Assembly: GCF_009834025.1 (NCBI RefSeq)
Contig: NZ_CP047156.1
Location: 1,178,001-1,242,000, forward strand
Length of the DNA stretch: 64,000 nucleotides
Origin: Epidermidibacterium keratini
GTDB lineage: Bacteria > Actinomycetota > Actinomycetes > Mycobacteriales > Antricoccaceae
Direction of reading: 5' to 3'
Shown in pieces: positions 1 through 8,691 of the stretch. The translations under genes and the position numbers were made by a program. A model generated the notes under the pieces. The model was not told the DNA's origin. It saw only the letters and a list, made by a program, of their open reading frames with translations, and made no database searches. The first letter of the stretch is position 1; each line of letters begins with the position of its first letter.

Positions 1-883
<883 letters not shown>

Positions 884-979
884 CTAAGAGCAACCTTCAG
901 GTGGTCAGCGGTGGAGCATCCAGGGTAACGGCTGGGCGCTGAGCCCCCGACGAGTACGCCGTACTGCCCTGCCGTCGGC

Positions 980-1513
980 TTAGTCGTCGTAGGTCTCGTC
1001 TTCGTCGAACCAGCCCACCGCAGCGCGGGCGAAGTCCTCGGGCTGCATCGCCTCAGCCCCCGCGGGCAGCGCGCCGACGACCGGCACGCCGGCGGCCGCA
1101 GCCAGGAAGCTGCGCGCCTCCTTGTATTTCGCGTCGTCGGTCGGAGCCTGATCGAGCACCAGACCGCTCGGCTCGATGCCGATCTCGCGAAGCTCGTCGA
1201 CCGCGTGTACGGCGTCCTCGGTGCTCGGACTGCAGGCAAGGTGCAGCACGAGATCGAGGTCGGCGTCCTCAGCGGCCTCGCAGATCGAGTAGACGTACTG
1301 GACCTGCGAGACTTCGGGTTCGAAGAAGACGATCACCAGCTCAAAGGCACCCGACAACGCGCTGATCGTCTCGGCGAAATCGGCCGGGTCGACGTCCGGC
1401 TCCTGGATTGCGCCCAGGTTGACCCGCGCCCCGCGTGCGCTGGCCGCGGCAGCCATCGCCGCCGCGATCACGTTGGGTCGTCCGCCGGCAGCCGCCACCA
1501 AGATGAGCGTCAT
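980..1513 (-). CDS. BioD/ParA-like protein with degenerate P-loop, function unknown
   Basis: The product is 177 residues. The ATG at 1513 is chosen because a GGGAGAGGA ribosome-binding site precedes it; a longer reading to 1609 has no such support. It starts with a hydrophobic strand and a Gly-rich turn (MTLILVAAAGGRPNVIAAAM). The C-terminal PVVGALPAGAEAMQPEDFA resembles the end of dethiobiotin-synthetase-type NTPases. The lysine and Ser/Thr of a Walker A motif are absent, so nucleotide hydrolysis is doubtful. It is divergent from the kinase gene at 1728. I do not recognise a specific function; the fold assignment is inference from these two stretches. Confidence 0.6.
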   Translation of the reverse strand: MTLILVAAAGGRPNVIAAAMAAAASARGARVNLGAIQEPDVDPADFAETISALSGAFELVIVFFEPEVSQVQYVYSICEAAEDADLDLVLHLACSPSTEDAVHAVDELREIGIEPSGLVLDQAPTDDAKYKEARSFLAAAAGVPVVGALPAGAEAMQPEDFARAAVGWFDEDETYDD

Positions 1514-1727
1514 CGGTGTCCGTCCTCTCCCGCGGCCCATGCCGCAGCACATGTGTGTCTCCCCCGCAGGCGGCGTACGCCCGCCCACGAGGTTACCGAA
1601 GGTCGGCATTGCTCGGCCGCGGCCGGAACCGGACGCCGCCCATCGGCCCCTAAGTACCCGGACGGGGCCGGCGACACTCTCCCCAGGTCCTACGATGGAT
1701 ACGCGTGCTCAATCGGAGAGGACAGCC

Positions 1728-3356
1728 GTGGAAGACCAGCTCATCGCGGGCCGCTATCGCGTGATCAGGACGATCGGGCGTGGCGGGATGGGTCACGTCT
1801 GGCTGTGCCGCGACGAGGTCCTGCGCCGCGAGGTCGCGGTCAAGCAGATCGGCGCGATGCCCGGTGACACTGGCGAGACCAATGCGCGGGCCATGCGCGA
1901 GGCGCGACTCGCGGCGTCGCTGAACCACCCCAACGCCGTGTCGATCTACGACGTCATCGAAGACCACGGCACGCCGTGGCTGGTGATGGAATACGTCCCG
2001 GCACGCAACCTCTCACAGATCATCAAGGCCCAGGGGCGCCTGAGCGACAGCGAGATCACCCCGATCGCGGCGCAGGTTGCCAAGGCCCTCGCGGCCGCCC
2101 ACAAGGCCGACATCGTGCATCGCGACGTCAAGCCGAGCAACATCCTGGTCGACGAGTACGGCGTCGCGAAGATCACCGACTTCGGCATCGCGCGCGGCGG
2201 CGCAGACCCGCAGGTCACCCGCACCGGGATGATGGCCGGCACTCCGGCGTACTTCGCACCCGAGCTCGCACGCGGCAAAAACCCCGGTCCCGCAGCGGAT
2301 GTGTGGGCACTCGGCGCGACGATCTTCCACGCGACCGAGGGCACGCCGCCCTACGGCACCGACGAAAACACAATCGCGCTGCTCTACCGGATCGGCGCCG
2401 ACCAGCCGGCGCAGGCACAGCACGCCGGATTCCTTGAGGCGCCACTGCGCCACATGCTCGACCCTGACGTCGACCATCGGTGGAGCATGCCGATGGCGGC
2501 CGACGCCCTCACCGATCTCGAACGCGGCCGACCGCTTTCGGTGCCAATGACCGGAGAGCAGCCGGTGCCAGGGCAGTGGTACGCCCCAGGGTCCGGCGCG
2601 ATCCCGATGGGCGCGACCGCCGTCGGCGGCGCACCGCCGTCGGGGCCTATGCCGGTCGCCACCGGTGCCCTGCCGGCGCACGGCGGCGGGCCCTACCCCC
2701 CGCACGACCCCTATGCGGCGTACTACGGCGAGGTCACCAACCCGAGCCGGTCGAGTACGCCGAAGCGCTCGCGGGCACCGTGGATCGCCACCATTGTTGG
2801 CCTAGTTGTCGTCGCGCTCGCCGTCGGCACCATCATCCTGGTCACCAACACCCGCGACAGCGGGTCACCGGCCAGCAATACCTCGGCGACCACCTCGCAG
2901 GCACCGTCGGGCGAAGAGTCCTCTGGGCAGGCCACTTCGACCAGCAACGACCCCACGAACTCGGCGACCGCACCGACGGGCCAAACCACGACAGCCGCGG
3001 CCACCACGACGGCCGCGTCGGGCGATGCCCAGCTCAAGGCCGATCTGGAGAATTTCGTCTACAACTACTACGCCCTCATCTCGGCCGGCGACTACGAGAC
3101 GTCGTGGAACCTGATGAGCGCGAAAATGCAGAAGGCCCGCAAGGGCGGCATCGACTCGTACATCAACTATTGGGAGACGGTCAACGTCGTCAGCCCGTCA
3201 AATGCGGTCGCCGATCCAGCGACCCTCACGATCTACTTCGACTGCTACTACGAAGAGACGAACCCGCCGGCGACTAAGACGATGGCCCAGACGTTTGTGC
3301 TCATCCCCAACGGCGACTCGTACCTGATCGACAGCGTGGATGCCAAGGAGAAGTAG
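1728..3356 (+). CDS. membrane Ser/Thr protein kinase, PknB type, with extracellular NTF2-like domain
   Basis: This is a eukaryotic-type Ser/Thr kinase that phosphorylates proteins on the cytoplasmic face. From the GTG at 1728 (GGAGAGGA upstream) the product is 542 residues. It has GRGGMG (about 17-22), catalytic Lys39 in VAVK, HRDVKPSN (131-138), DFG (151-153) and an APE-like FAPELA. A Gly/Pro-rich juxtamembrane stretch follows, then one membrane segment (IATIVGLVVVALAVGTIILV), a Ser/Thr/Ala-rich linker and a roughly 110-residue domain with VYNYYALISAGDYETSWNLM, which resembles NTF2-like sensor domains. The ectodomain is not PASTA, so the signal differs from that of classical PknB. An ATG at 1695 in the same frame is an alternative start. 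Confidence 0.92.
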   Translation: MEDQLIAGRYRVIRTIGRGGMGHVWLCRDEVLRREVAVKQIGAMPGDTGETNARAMREARLAASLNHPNAVSIYDVIEDHGTPWLVMEYVPARNLSQIIKAQGRLSDSEITPIAAQVAKALAAAHKADIVHRDVKPSNILVDEYGVAKITDFGIARGGADPQVTRTGMMAGTPAYFAPELARGKNPGPAADVWALGATIFHATEGTPPYGTDENTIALLYRIGADQPAQAQHAGFLEAPLRHMLDPDVDHRWSMPMAADALTDLERGRPLSVPMTGEQPVPGQWYAPGSGAIPMGATAVGGAPPSGPMPVATGALPAHGGGPYPPHDPYAAYYGEVTNPSRSSTPKRSRAPWIATIVGLVVVALAVGTIILVTNTRDSGSPASNTSATTSQAPSGEESSGQATSTSNDPTNSATAPTGQTTTAAATTTAASGDAQLKADLENFVYNYYALISAGDYETSWNLMSAKMQKARKGGIDSYINYWETVNVVSPSNAVADPATLTIYFDCYYEETNPPATKTMAQTFVLIPNGDSYLIDSVDAKEK

Positions 3357-3397
3357 CCAGGACAGGGCCGGCACAGTCGTCGTGACAAACTCGGGCA

Positions 3398-3967
3398 ATG
3401 CCTGACTCCCCTGTGCTCCGCCCACTGCCACCCGACGCTCTCGATGAGGAGCAGCTCGCGCTCTACGAGGCGATTCTTGGCGGGCGCACGGCGATGACCG
3501 CGCACACCGCACTCACCGATGAGACCGGGGCACTGCGCGGCCCGTTCGATCCAGTGCTGCGGACTCCGGCCGTGGGCGAGGCGATCCAACAGCTCGGGCT
3601 CGCGCTGCGCCACCAGACCTCGCTGTCGCCGCGGGTCACCGAGACCGTTGTGCTCACCACCGCGGTGCACTATGGCGCCGAGTTCGAGTGGTACGCGCAC
3701 GCCGCGATCGTGCGCTCGCAGCAGCTCTTTGATGAGCCCGAGCTTGGCCGGATACGCGCTGGTGAGCCGCCGGCCGATCCCGAGCTCGCTACGGCGTGGC
3801 GTACCGCGCACGCCATCCTCGCTGGCACCCGGCTACCGGTAGAGATCAGCGACGCCGCAGTCGAGACGTGGGGCGAGCGCGGGTTGGTCGAGATCACCGC
3901 CCTGGTTGGGCACTACTCACACCTGGCACTGCTCATGCTCGCCCTCGGTATCGAACCTCCCGAGTAA
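3398..3967 (+). CDS. carboxymuconolactone decarboxylase family protein
   Basis: This 189-residue protein has the helical CMD/AhpD fold. The family signature is seen around residues 70-115: LGLALRHQTSLSPRVTETVV followed by EFEWYAHAAIVRSQ, the Glu-x-x-x-His arrangement typical of CMD domains. There is no CxxC pair, so AhpD-type peroxidase activity is unlikely. Members serve as decarboxylases in aromatic catabolism or have unknown roles. It stands alone, 41 bp behind the kinase and convergent with the BadI-like gene, so a link to the neighbouring aromatic locus is possible but not shown. Confidence 0.8.
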   Translation: MPDSPVLRPLPPDALDEEQLALYEAILGGRTAMTAHTALTDETGALRGPFDPVLRTPAVGEAIQQLGLALRHQTSLSPRVTETVVLTTAVHYGAEFEWYAHAAIVRSQQLFDEPELGRIRAGEPPADPELATAWRTAHAILAGTRLPVEISDAAVETWGERGLVEITALVGHYSHLALLMLALGIEPPE

Positions 3968-4012
3968 CCCGGTGGCCCCGCAGCCGCGAGCCCGCTAGGG
4001 CGAGCGGCGTCC

Positions 4013-4068
4013 GCGTGGGTCGAGCAGGCCGAGGAACGAGGCCGGTTGTCGAGACCTCGAAACCACGC
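4013..4068. repeat. interspersed imperfect palindrome, GGTCGAG family
   Basis: Arms GCGTGGgTCGAG (4013-4024) and CTCGAaACCACGC (4056-4068) enclose GAGGAACGAGGCCGGTTGTCGAGAC-like sequence, and the element sits between two convergent genes. Related elements are at 26612-26665 and 26699-26756, with a half element at 32034-32060. It could act as a bidirectional terminator, but its recurrence suggests a dispersed repeat family. Confidence 0.7.
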
Positions 4069-4082
4069 AACAGCGACACCCT

Positions 4083-4883
4083 CTACCGGTAGCGCGAGAA
4101 GTCGGCCGGTCGCTTCTCGGCAAACGCGGCGGCCCCCTCCTTGGCTTCATCGGTCTCGACGAAAAGATCCAGTCCGTCAAAAGCCATCCGCGACAGGCCG
4201 GCGAGGTGATCGGTGTCGGCATTGAAGGAGTGCTTGAGAAACTTCAGCGCGGTCGGTGAGTACGACGCGATCTTGGCGGCGTACTCCCGCGCCTTGTCCA
4301 TCAGCTGGTCGGGCGGTACGACGTCGTTGACGAGGTTCCAGCGCTCGGCGGTCTGCGCATCGAAGATGTCCAGGAGGAACCAGATCTGGCGGGCGCGCTT
4401 CTCGCCGACGACGCGCGCGAGGTAGGCCGAGCCGAACCCGGCGTCAAACGAGCCGACTCGCGGGCCGGACTGTCCAAAACGGGCCGTCTCCGAGGCGACG
4501 CTGAGATCGCACAGCACGTGCAGCACGTGGCCTCCACCCACCGCGGCGCCGTTGACCGCGGCGATCACCGGCTTGGGGATCTCGCGGATCATCGCGTGCA
4601 GCCGCTCGATCTCGAACATGCCCCACTCGGTCTCGCCGTAGCCGCCGGTCTCGGCCCGCAGCTTGACGTCGCCACCGGTGCAGAACGCGCGGTCGCCGGC
4701 GCCAGTGAGGATCACCGCCGCCACCGACTTGTCGACCCACGCGTGCTTGAACGCGCTCAGCAGCTCATCGACGGTCCGGCCGCGAAACGAGTTCATCCGG
4801 TCCGGGCGGTTGATGGTGATCGTTGCGACCTGGTCGGCCACCTCGTAGATGACGTCGGTGAAGTCCTCTGGCTTGATGGTCAT
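4083..4883 (-). CDS. BadI/MenB-like crotonase: ring-opening beta-ketoacyl-CoA hydrolase (predicted)
   Basis: The product is 266 residues and starts at the ATG at 4883, preceded by GAGAGGGCGAC. It is a crotonase-fold protein. INRPDRMNSFRGRTVDEL, GAGDRAFCTGGD, IREIPKPVIAAVNG, FGQSGPRVGSFDAGFGS, ARVVGEKRAR and ETDEAKEGAAAF match the BadI (2-ketocyclohexanecarboxyl-CoA hydrolase) and MenB subgroup rather than enoyl-CoA hydratases, and the hydratase glutamate in GGGxE is replaced (GGGHVLHVLCD). BadI opens an alicyclic ring by hydrolysing a beta-keto acyl-CoA. No other menaquinone gene is nearby and the neighbours handle aromatic acyl-CoAs, so the BadI role fits better. It is divergent from the SDR gene, with 73 bp between the starts. 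Confidence 0.82.
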   Translation of the reverse strand: MTIKPEDFTDVIYEVADQVATITINRPDRMNSFRGRTVDELLSAFKHAWVDKSVAAVILTGAGDRAFCTGGDVKLRAETGGYGETEWGMFEIERLHAMIREIPKPVIAAVNGAAVGGGHVLHVLCDLSVASETARFGQSGPRVGSFDAGFGSAYLARVVGEKRARQIWFLLDIFDAQTAERWNLVNDVVPPDQLMDKAREYAAKIASYSPTALKFLKHSFNADTDHLAGLSRMAFDGLDLFVETDEAKEGAAAFAEKRPADFSRYR

Positions 4884-4910
4884 GTCGCCCTCTCGTAGCT
4901 GTGCGATGTA

Positions 4911-4938
4911 TGTCGCTTCTTTGACGAGCGTAACAATC
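4911..4938 (+). promoter_or_regulatory. shared 28-bp promoter/operator element, copy 1
   Basis: TGTCG-N-TT-NN-TTGAC-NNN-CGTAACAATC is identical at 22 of 28 positions to the element at 6983-7010. TTGACG (4921-4926) can serve as a -35 box. With CATGCT (4945-4950) as -10, transcription would begin at about 4957, the A of the SDR start codon, which implies a leaderless message. The CGTAACAATC block is a candidate site for the PaaX-type regulator encoded nearby. Confidence 0.6.
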
Positions 4939-4956
4939 ACGTGCCATGCTCGGTCA

Positions 4957-5730
4957 ATGTCTAGCGACACTCGCTCCGATTCACCCGTCGCCCTCGTCAC
5001 TGGCGCCGGACGCGGTATCGGTGAGGCCGCAGCAGTCGACCTCTCAGCCGCCGGATACCGCATCGCGCTCACGTCGCGCAGCCGTGACCAGCTCGAGGCG
5101 GTGGCGGCTCAGTGCGCCGGGGAAACCCTCGTCATACCGGGCGATATCACCGACCCAGGCTTTCCAGATGCGCTCGTCGGACAGATCACCGACACGTGGG
5201 GACGGCTCGATGTGCTCGTTGCCAACGCGGGCTCCGGGACGTCCGCACCGCTGACCCGTACGACGGACGAGCAGTGGCAGTCGATGCTCGATCTGAACCT
5301 CACGTCGGTATTCCGGTGCGTGCGCGCGGCTGCGCGGGTGATGACCGCGCAGCACAGCGGAGCGATCGTCATCGTCGCCTCGATCGCGGGGCGCGTGGGC
5401 GAGCCGTACATTTCGGCGTACACCGCAAGCAAGCACGGCGTACTCGGCTTGATGCGATCGGCGGCGGCCGAGCTGGTGGGCAAAGGCGTGCGCGTCAACG
5501 CGGTGTGCCCGGGGTATGTCGACACGCCCATGACCGACTCGACCGTCGCATCGGTGTCACAGACGACCGGACGCGACCCTGACGAAGTGCGCCAGACGCT
5601 CGCTGACAAGCAGGCCCACGGCAAGCTCATCACGCCCGGTGAGGTGTCGGACGCGATCGCGATGTGCGTGCGCAACGGCGGCCTCAACGCGCAGGCGATC
5701 ACCATCGATGGAGGGACGATTCAGGCATGA
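4957..5730 (+). CDS. short-chain dehydrogenase/reductase of the anthranilate locus
   Basis: This classical SDR has 257 residues, with TGAGRGIG (NAD(P) binding, about 16-23), NAG, a catalytic serine in IVIVASIAG, YTASKHG (YxxxK) and VCPGYVDTPMT. It probably oxidises or reduces a hydroxyl or keto group on a CoA-thioester intermediate, as BadH (2-hydroxycyclohexanecarboxyl-CoA dehydrogenase) does in cyclohexanecarboxylate catabolism; this role is inferred from the neighbours. The ATG at 4957 has no Shine-Dalgarno sequence, and the promoter geometry suggests leaderless translation. Its TGA overlaps the RidA ATG by four bases, so the two genes are co-expressed. Confidence 0.85.
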   Translation: MSSDTRSDSPVALVTGAGRGIGEAAAVDLSAAGYRIALTSRSRDQLEAVAAQCAGETLVIPGDITDPGFPDALVGQITDTWGRLDVLVANAGSGTSAPLTRTTDEQWQSMLDLNLTSVFRCVRAAARVMTAQHSGAIVIVASIAGRVGEPYISAYTASKHGVLGLMRSAAAELVGKGVRVNAVCPGYVDTPMTDSTVASVSQTTGRDPDEVRQTLADKQAHGKLITPGEVSDAIAMCVRNGGLNAQAITIDGGTIQA

Positions 5731-6119
5731 GCATCGAGCGGGTCAATCCCGAAAGTCTCGGTTCCCCAGCGGGTTTTTCCCACGCGACCGTGGGCAGCGG
5801 AACGACGATCTTCCTCGCCGGTCAGACGTCGATGGACGCCTCCGGCGCGATCGTCGGCGATGACGTGGTTGCTCAGTTCCGTACGGCGCTCAGCAGGCTG
5901 TTGGAGGCGTTGCGCGCGGCCGGTGGCACACCGGAGGATCTTGCGTCCGTGACGATCTACATCACCGATATGGACGACTACAAGGCGCACGCGCGTGAGA
6001 TCGGCCAGGTGTGGAAGGAGCTCGCCGGGCGCAACTATCCCGCTATGGCCGGGATCGGGGTCACCCGGCTCTGGGACGCCGAGGCGCTCGTCGAGCTCCA
6101 AGGCTTCGCCGTCATCTAG
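5727..6119 (+). CDS. RidA/YjgF-family enamine/imine deaminase
   Basis: This 130-residue RidA (YER057c/UK114) protein spans the family's normal length. GTTIFLAGQTSMD, VVAQFRTALSRLLEAL, LASVTIYITDMDDY and YPAMAGIGVTRLW are the usual landmarks, but the catalytic arginine region reads GIGVTRLWDAEALVEL, as in the divergent Rid subfamilies. Rid proteins hydrolyse enamines and imines, releasing ammonia. Since the ring-reduction product of the next operon, 2-amino-5-oxocyclohex-1-enecarboxyl-CoA, is itself an enamine, deamination of that intermediate is the natural prediction. It overlaps the SDR by ATGA, with GGAGGG upstream. Confidence 0.85.
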   Translation: MSIERVNPESLGSPAGFSHATVGSGTTIFLAGQTSMDASGAIVGDDVVAQFRTALSRLLEALRAAGGTPEDLASVTIYITDMDDYKAHAREIGQVWKELAGRNYPAMAGIGVTRLWDAEALVELQGFAVI

Positions 6120-6127
6120 GGGCTCGC

Positions 6128-6955
6128 CTATCCGCCCAGGACGGACTCGACGTACTGCTGGGCGGGCTCGGCGAGCAGCTTCTGGATCGAGCGGAAGAGG
6201 TCCTCGGCCTTGGCGCCATTCCAGCCGCGCGGGAGCAAGTCAGCAGCGATGCCCGGATCGCGATAGGGAAGCCTGCGCCAGGCGGTCAGCGTCCGCACGT
6301 AGTCGGCGTACGCACTGCCCGGGTCGCCGCCGTCGCGACGGTTCCAACGCCGCAGGATCGGCGAGTGCTGGGCCAAGAACTCGTCATACATCGCCGCGAG
6401 CGCAGTCATATCCCACCACCGCGGGATCTGCTCGCGGACATCGCCGTAGGCGTAGTAGTCGGCGTGGAACAGGTCGACGTACGGCGCGAGGTCGTACTCG
6501 GCGAGCACATCGCGGGCCTCGTCGTCCACGTGCCCGGGCGCGATCCAGACACCGGCCGAGACCGTGCCGAAGCCCAGCCAGCTCAAGCGTGTGCGCAGCT
6601 GGTGGCGGCGTGCCCTCTCGGACTCGGGCACTGAGAAGACGACGACGAGCCAGCCGTCGTCGCGGCTTGCTCGGGGCCGCTCGAAAATTCGCCGGTCGCC
6701 GGCGTCCAAGATGGCTCGCCCGCGCGGGGTGAGCTGGTATCCGGCGACGCCGTCGCGGCGGCTCGCATCCAGGATCCCGCGCTGCTTGAGCCGTGAGACA
6801 GCGGTGCGCACGGCTGAGGACTCGACCTCGAGGCTGCCCATCAGCTCGATCAGCGAGCCGACGGGCATCCAGCCACCGATCGCTCGTGCGTAGAGGCCGT
6901 AGGTCGTGACGATCAGCGCGCGAGGCTGGAGCGCGCTGGCCTTCGGTGAACTCAC
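6128..6955 (-). CDS. PaaX-family transcriptional repressor
   Basis: The product is 275 residues from the GTG at 6955; a reading to 7033 would cross the ligase promoter. It has the PaaX three-part build: an N-terminal winged helix (LIVTTYGLYARAIGGWMPVGSLIELMGSLEVESSAVRTAVSRLKQRG), a central domain with DDGWLVVVFSVPESERARRHQLRTRL and LGFGTVSAGVWIAPG, and a C-terminal WRRLPYRDPGIAADLLPRGWNG. PaaX proteins repress aromatic acyl-CoA pathways and are released by a CoA-thioester ligand. Its place between the two gene pairs makes it the likely regulator, with an aminobenzoyl-CoA thioester as an inferred inducer. No strong ribosome-binding site is seen at the chosen start. Confidence 0.87.
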   Translation of the reverse strand: MSSPKASALQPRALIVTTYGLYARAIGGWMPVGSLIELMGSLEVESSAVRTAVSRLKQRGILDASRRDGVAGYQLTPRGRAILDAGDRRIFERPRASRDDGWLVVVFSVPESERARRHQLRTRLSWLGFGTVSAGVWIAPGHVDDEARDVLAEYDLAPYVDLFHADYYAYGDVREQIPRWWDMTALAAMYDEFLAQHSPILRRWNRRDGGDPGSAYADYVRTLTAWRRLPYRDPGIAADLLPRGWNGAKAEDLFRSIQKLLAEPAQQYVESVLGG

Positions 6956-6982
6956 CGGCGTAGCGTAGCGGACGAGACAACC

Positions 6983-7010
6983 TGTCGATTTCTTGACTGT
7001 CGTAACAATC
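6983..7010 (+). promoter_or_regulatory. shared 28-bp promoter/operator element, copy 2
   Basis: This is the partner of the element at 4911-4938 and lies between the PaaX-type gene and the ligase gene. TTGACT (6993-6998) and CATACT (7015-7020), 16 bp apart, form a plausible promoter for the ligase-monooxygenase operon. A TGTC/GACA inverted repeat (6999-7002 and 7012-7015) overlaps the CGTAACAATC block. The element could also autoregulate the regulator gene. Confidence 0.6.
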
Positions 7011-7065
7011 CTGACATACTCAATAGGTGGCACCCGACGCCGCGTGCACAGGAAGGCAGGACACC

Positions 7066-8691
7066 ATGAGCCAGCCCGGCGGCTATACCGCGCACCTCGA
7101 CACGTTCTGCCGCGACAACCTGCCGGCGCCCGCCGACATGCCGCAGTTCGTCGTCGACATCCCCGACGTCAGCTACCCCGACCGGCTCAACTGCGCCACC
7201 GAGCTGGTGACCAGCCACGTCACCGCCGGCAACGGCGACCGCCCCTGCGTCAGCTCACCGAGCGGCGAGCGGCTGACCTACAGCGAAGCCGACGCACTGT
7301 CCAACCAGCTGGCCAACCTGCTGGTCAACGAGTACGGCGTCGTGCCCGGCAACCGACTGCTGCTGCGCAGCACCAACAAGCCGTGGCTGCTGGTCGCGTG
7401 GCTCGCCGGTCTGAAAGCCGGCGCCGTGGTGGTCACCACCGTGCCGCTGCTGCGCCCACGCGAGCTCGACACGATCCAGTCCATTGCAGCGGCGACAGTC
7501 GCGATGTGCGACTCGGCGCTGCTCGACGGGCTGCGCGAGAGCTCCCTCGCGAGTCTGCCCACGCTGGAGGTGGCGGATCTTGACGGCCTCCGTTCCCTTG
7601 TCGCCGGGCAACCCGAGTCGTTCGAGCCGATCGAGACCGCAGCCGATGACATCGCGATGCTCGCCTTCACCTCGGGGACGACCGGCGTACCCAAAGGCAC
7701 CCTGCACTACCACCGCGACGTACTCGCGATCGCCGATACTTTTGGCAAGTACGTGCTGAAGCCGGTCGCCGACGACGTCTTCATCGGCACTCCCCCGCTG
7801 GCGTTCACCTTCGGACTCGGCGGGCTCGTCGTCTTCCCGATGCGCGTCGGCGCCTCCACCGTGCTGGTCGAGAAGGCGACACCGCCGGAGCTGGCCGAGC
7901 TGATCGAGCAGCACGGCGTCACGGTCTGCTTCACCGCGCCGACCGCCTACCGCGCGATGCTGGCCGCCGGGCTTGCCCCCAAGCTCAGATCGCTGCGTCG
8001 CGCAGTCTCGGCCGGTGAGCATCTGCCCCGGGCCGTGTGGGAGGACTTCTGCCAGCAGACCGGCGTACGGCTCATCGACGGAATCGGCTCGACCGAGATG
8101 CTGCACATCTTCATCTCCTCAGCCGACGACGACATCCGTCCGGGCTCCACCGGACGCGCCGTTCCGGGCTTTCAGGCCAAGATCGTCGACGCCGCAGGGC
8201 AAGAGGTCCCCCGCGGCACCGAGGGCCGCCTTGCCGTGCGCGGTCCGGTCGGCTGCCGCTACCTCGCCGACGACCGCCAGGGCGCCTACGTTCAAGACGG
8301 GTGGAACATCACCGGCGACACGTTCATGCAGGACGAGGACGGCTACTTCTGGTATCGCGCCCGTAGCGACGACATGATCGTCAGCTCCGGCTACAACATC
8401 GCCGGCCCCGAGGTCGAGGAAGCGCTCATCGCGCACCCGGCGGTCAGCGAAATCGCCGTGGTGGGTACGCCGGACGACGAACGCGGTCACGTCGTACACG
8501 CCTTCATCGTCACCGCTCCAGGCACCGAACCGACCGACGAGCTGCAGGCAGAGCTGCAGGAGTTCGCCAAGGAGCAGATCGCGCCCTACAAGTACCCCCG
8601 CCGCATCACGTTCATCGACGAGCTGCCGAAGACCAACACCGGCAAGCTGCAACGTTCTCGGCTACGTCAGGACTGGGAGGCAGCGCGATGA
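7066..8691 (+). CDS. 2-aminobenzoate-CoA ligase (predicted)
   Basis: This adenylate-forming ligase of 541 residues starts at the ATG at 7066 behind GGAAGGCAGGA. It would activate anthranilate with ATP and CoA in the cytoplasm. The AMP-binding motif FTSGTTGVPKGTLHYHRDV, TPPLAFTFGLGG, IGSTEMLHIF, the YRARSDDMIVSSGYNI hinge and the C-terminal lysine in PKTNTGKLQRSRL are all present. The run from LHYHRDVLAIADTFGKYVL to TPPLAFTFGLGG recalls 2-aminobenzoate- and benzoate-CoA ligases rather than FadD enzymes. Its stop overlaps the start of the monooxygenase/reductase by ATGA, which supports the substrate assignment. Confidence 0.85.
   Translation: MSQPGGYTAHLDTFCRDNLPAPADMPQFVVDIPDVSYPDRLNCATELVTSHVTAGNGDRPCVSSPSGERLTYSEADALSNQLANLLVNEYGVVPGNRLLLRSTNKPWLLVAWLAGLKAGAVVVTTVPLLRPRELDTIQSIAAATVAMCDSALLDGLRESSLASLPTLEVADLDGLRSLVAGQPESFEPIETAADDIAMLAFTSGTTGVPKGTLHYHRDVLAIADTFGKYVLKPVADDVFIGTPPLAFTFGLGGLVVFPMRVGASTVLVEKATPPELAELIEQHGVTVCFTAPTAYRAMLAAGLAPKLRSLRRAVSAGEHLPRAVWEDFCQQTGVRLIDGIGSTEMLHIFISSADDDIRPGSTGRAVPGFQAKIVDAAGQEVPRGTEGRLAVRGPVGCRYLADDRQGAYVQDGWNITGDTFMQDEDGYFWYRARSDDMIVSSGYNIAGPEVEEALIAHPAVSEIAVVGTPDDERGHVVHAFIVTAPGTEPTDELQAELQEFAKEQIAPYKYPRRITFIDELPKTNTGKLQRSRLRQDWEAAR

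Noticed and set aside
4083-4883. MenB (menaquinone) assignment of the crotonase
   Set aside because: Several blocks match MenB, but FRGRTVDEL and IREIPKPVIA favour BadI, no other men gene is near, and the context is aromatic catabolism. MenB is not fully excluded.
7027-7065. GTG at 7027 for the 2-aminobenzoate-CoA ligase
   Set aside because: The added 13 residues are not family-like and the ATG at 7066 has a good ribosome-binding site.
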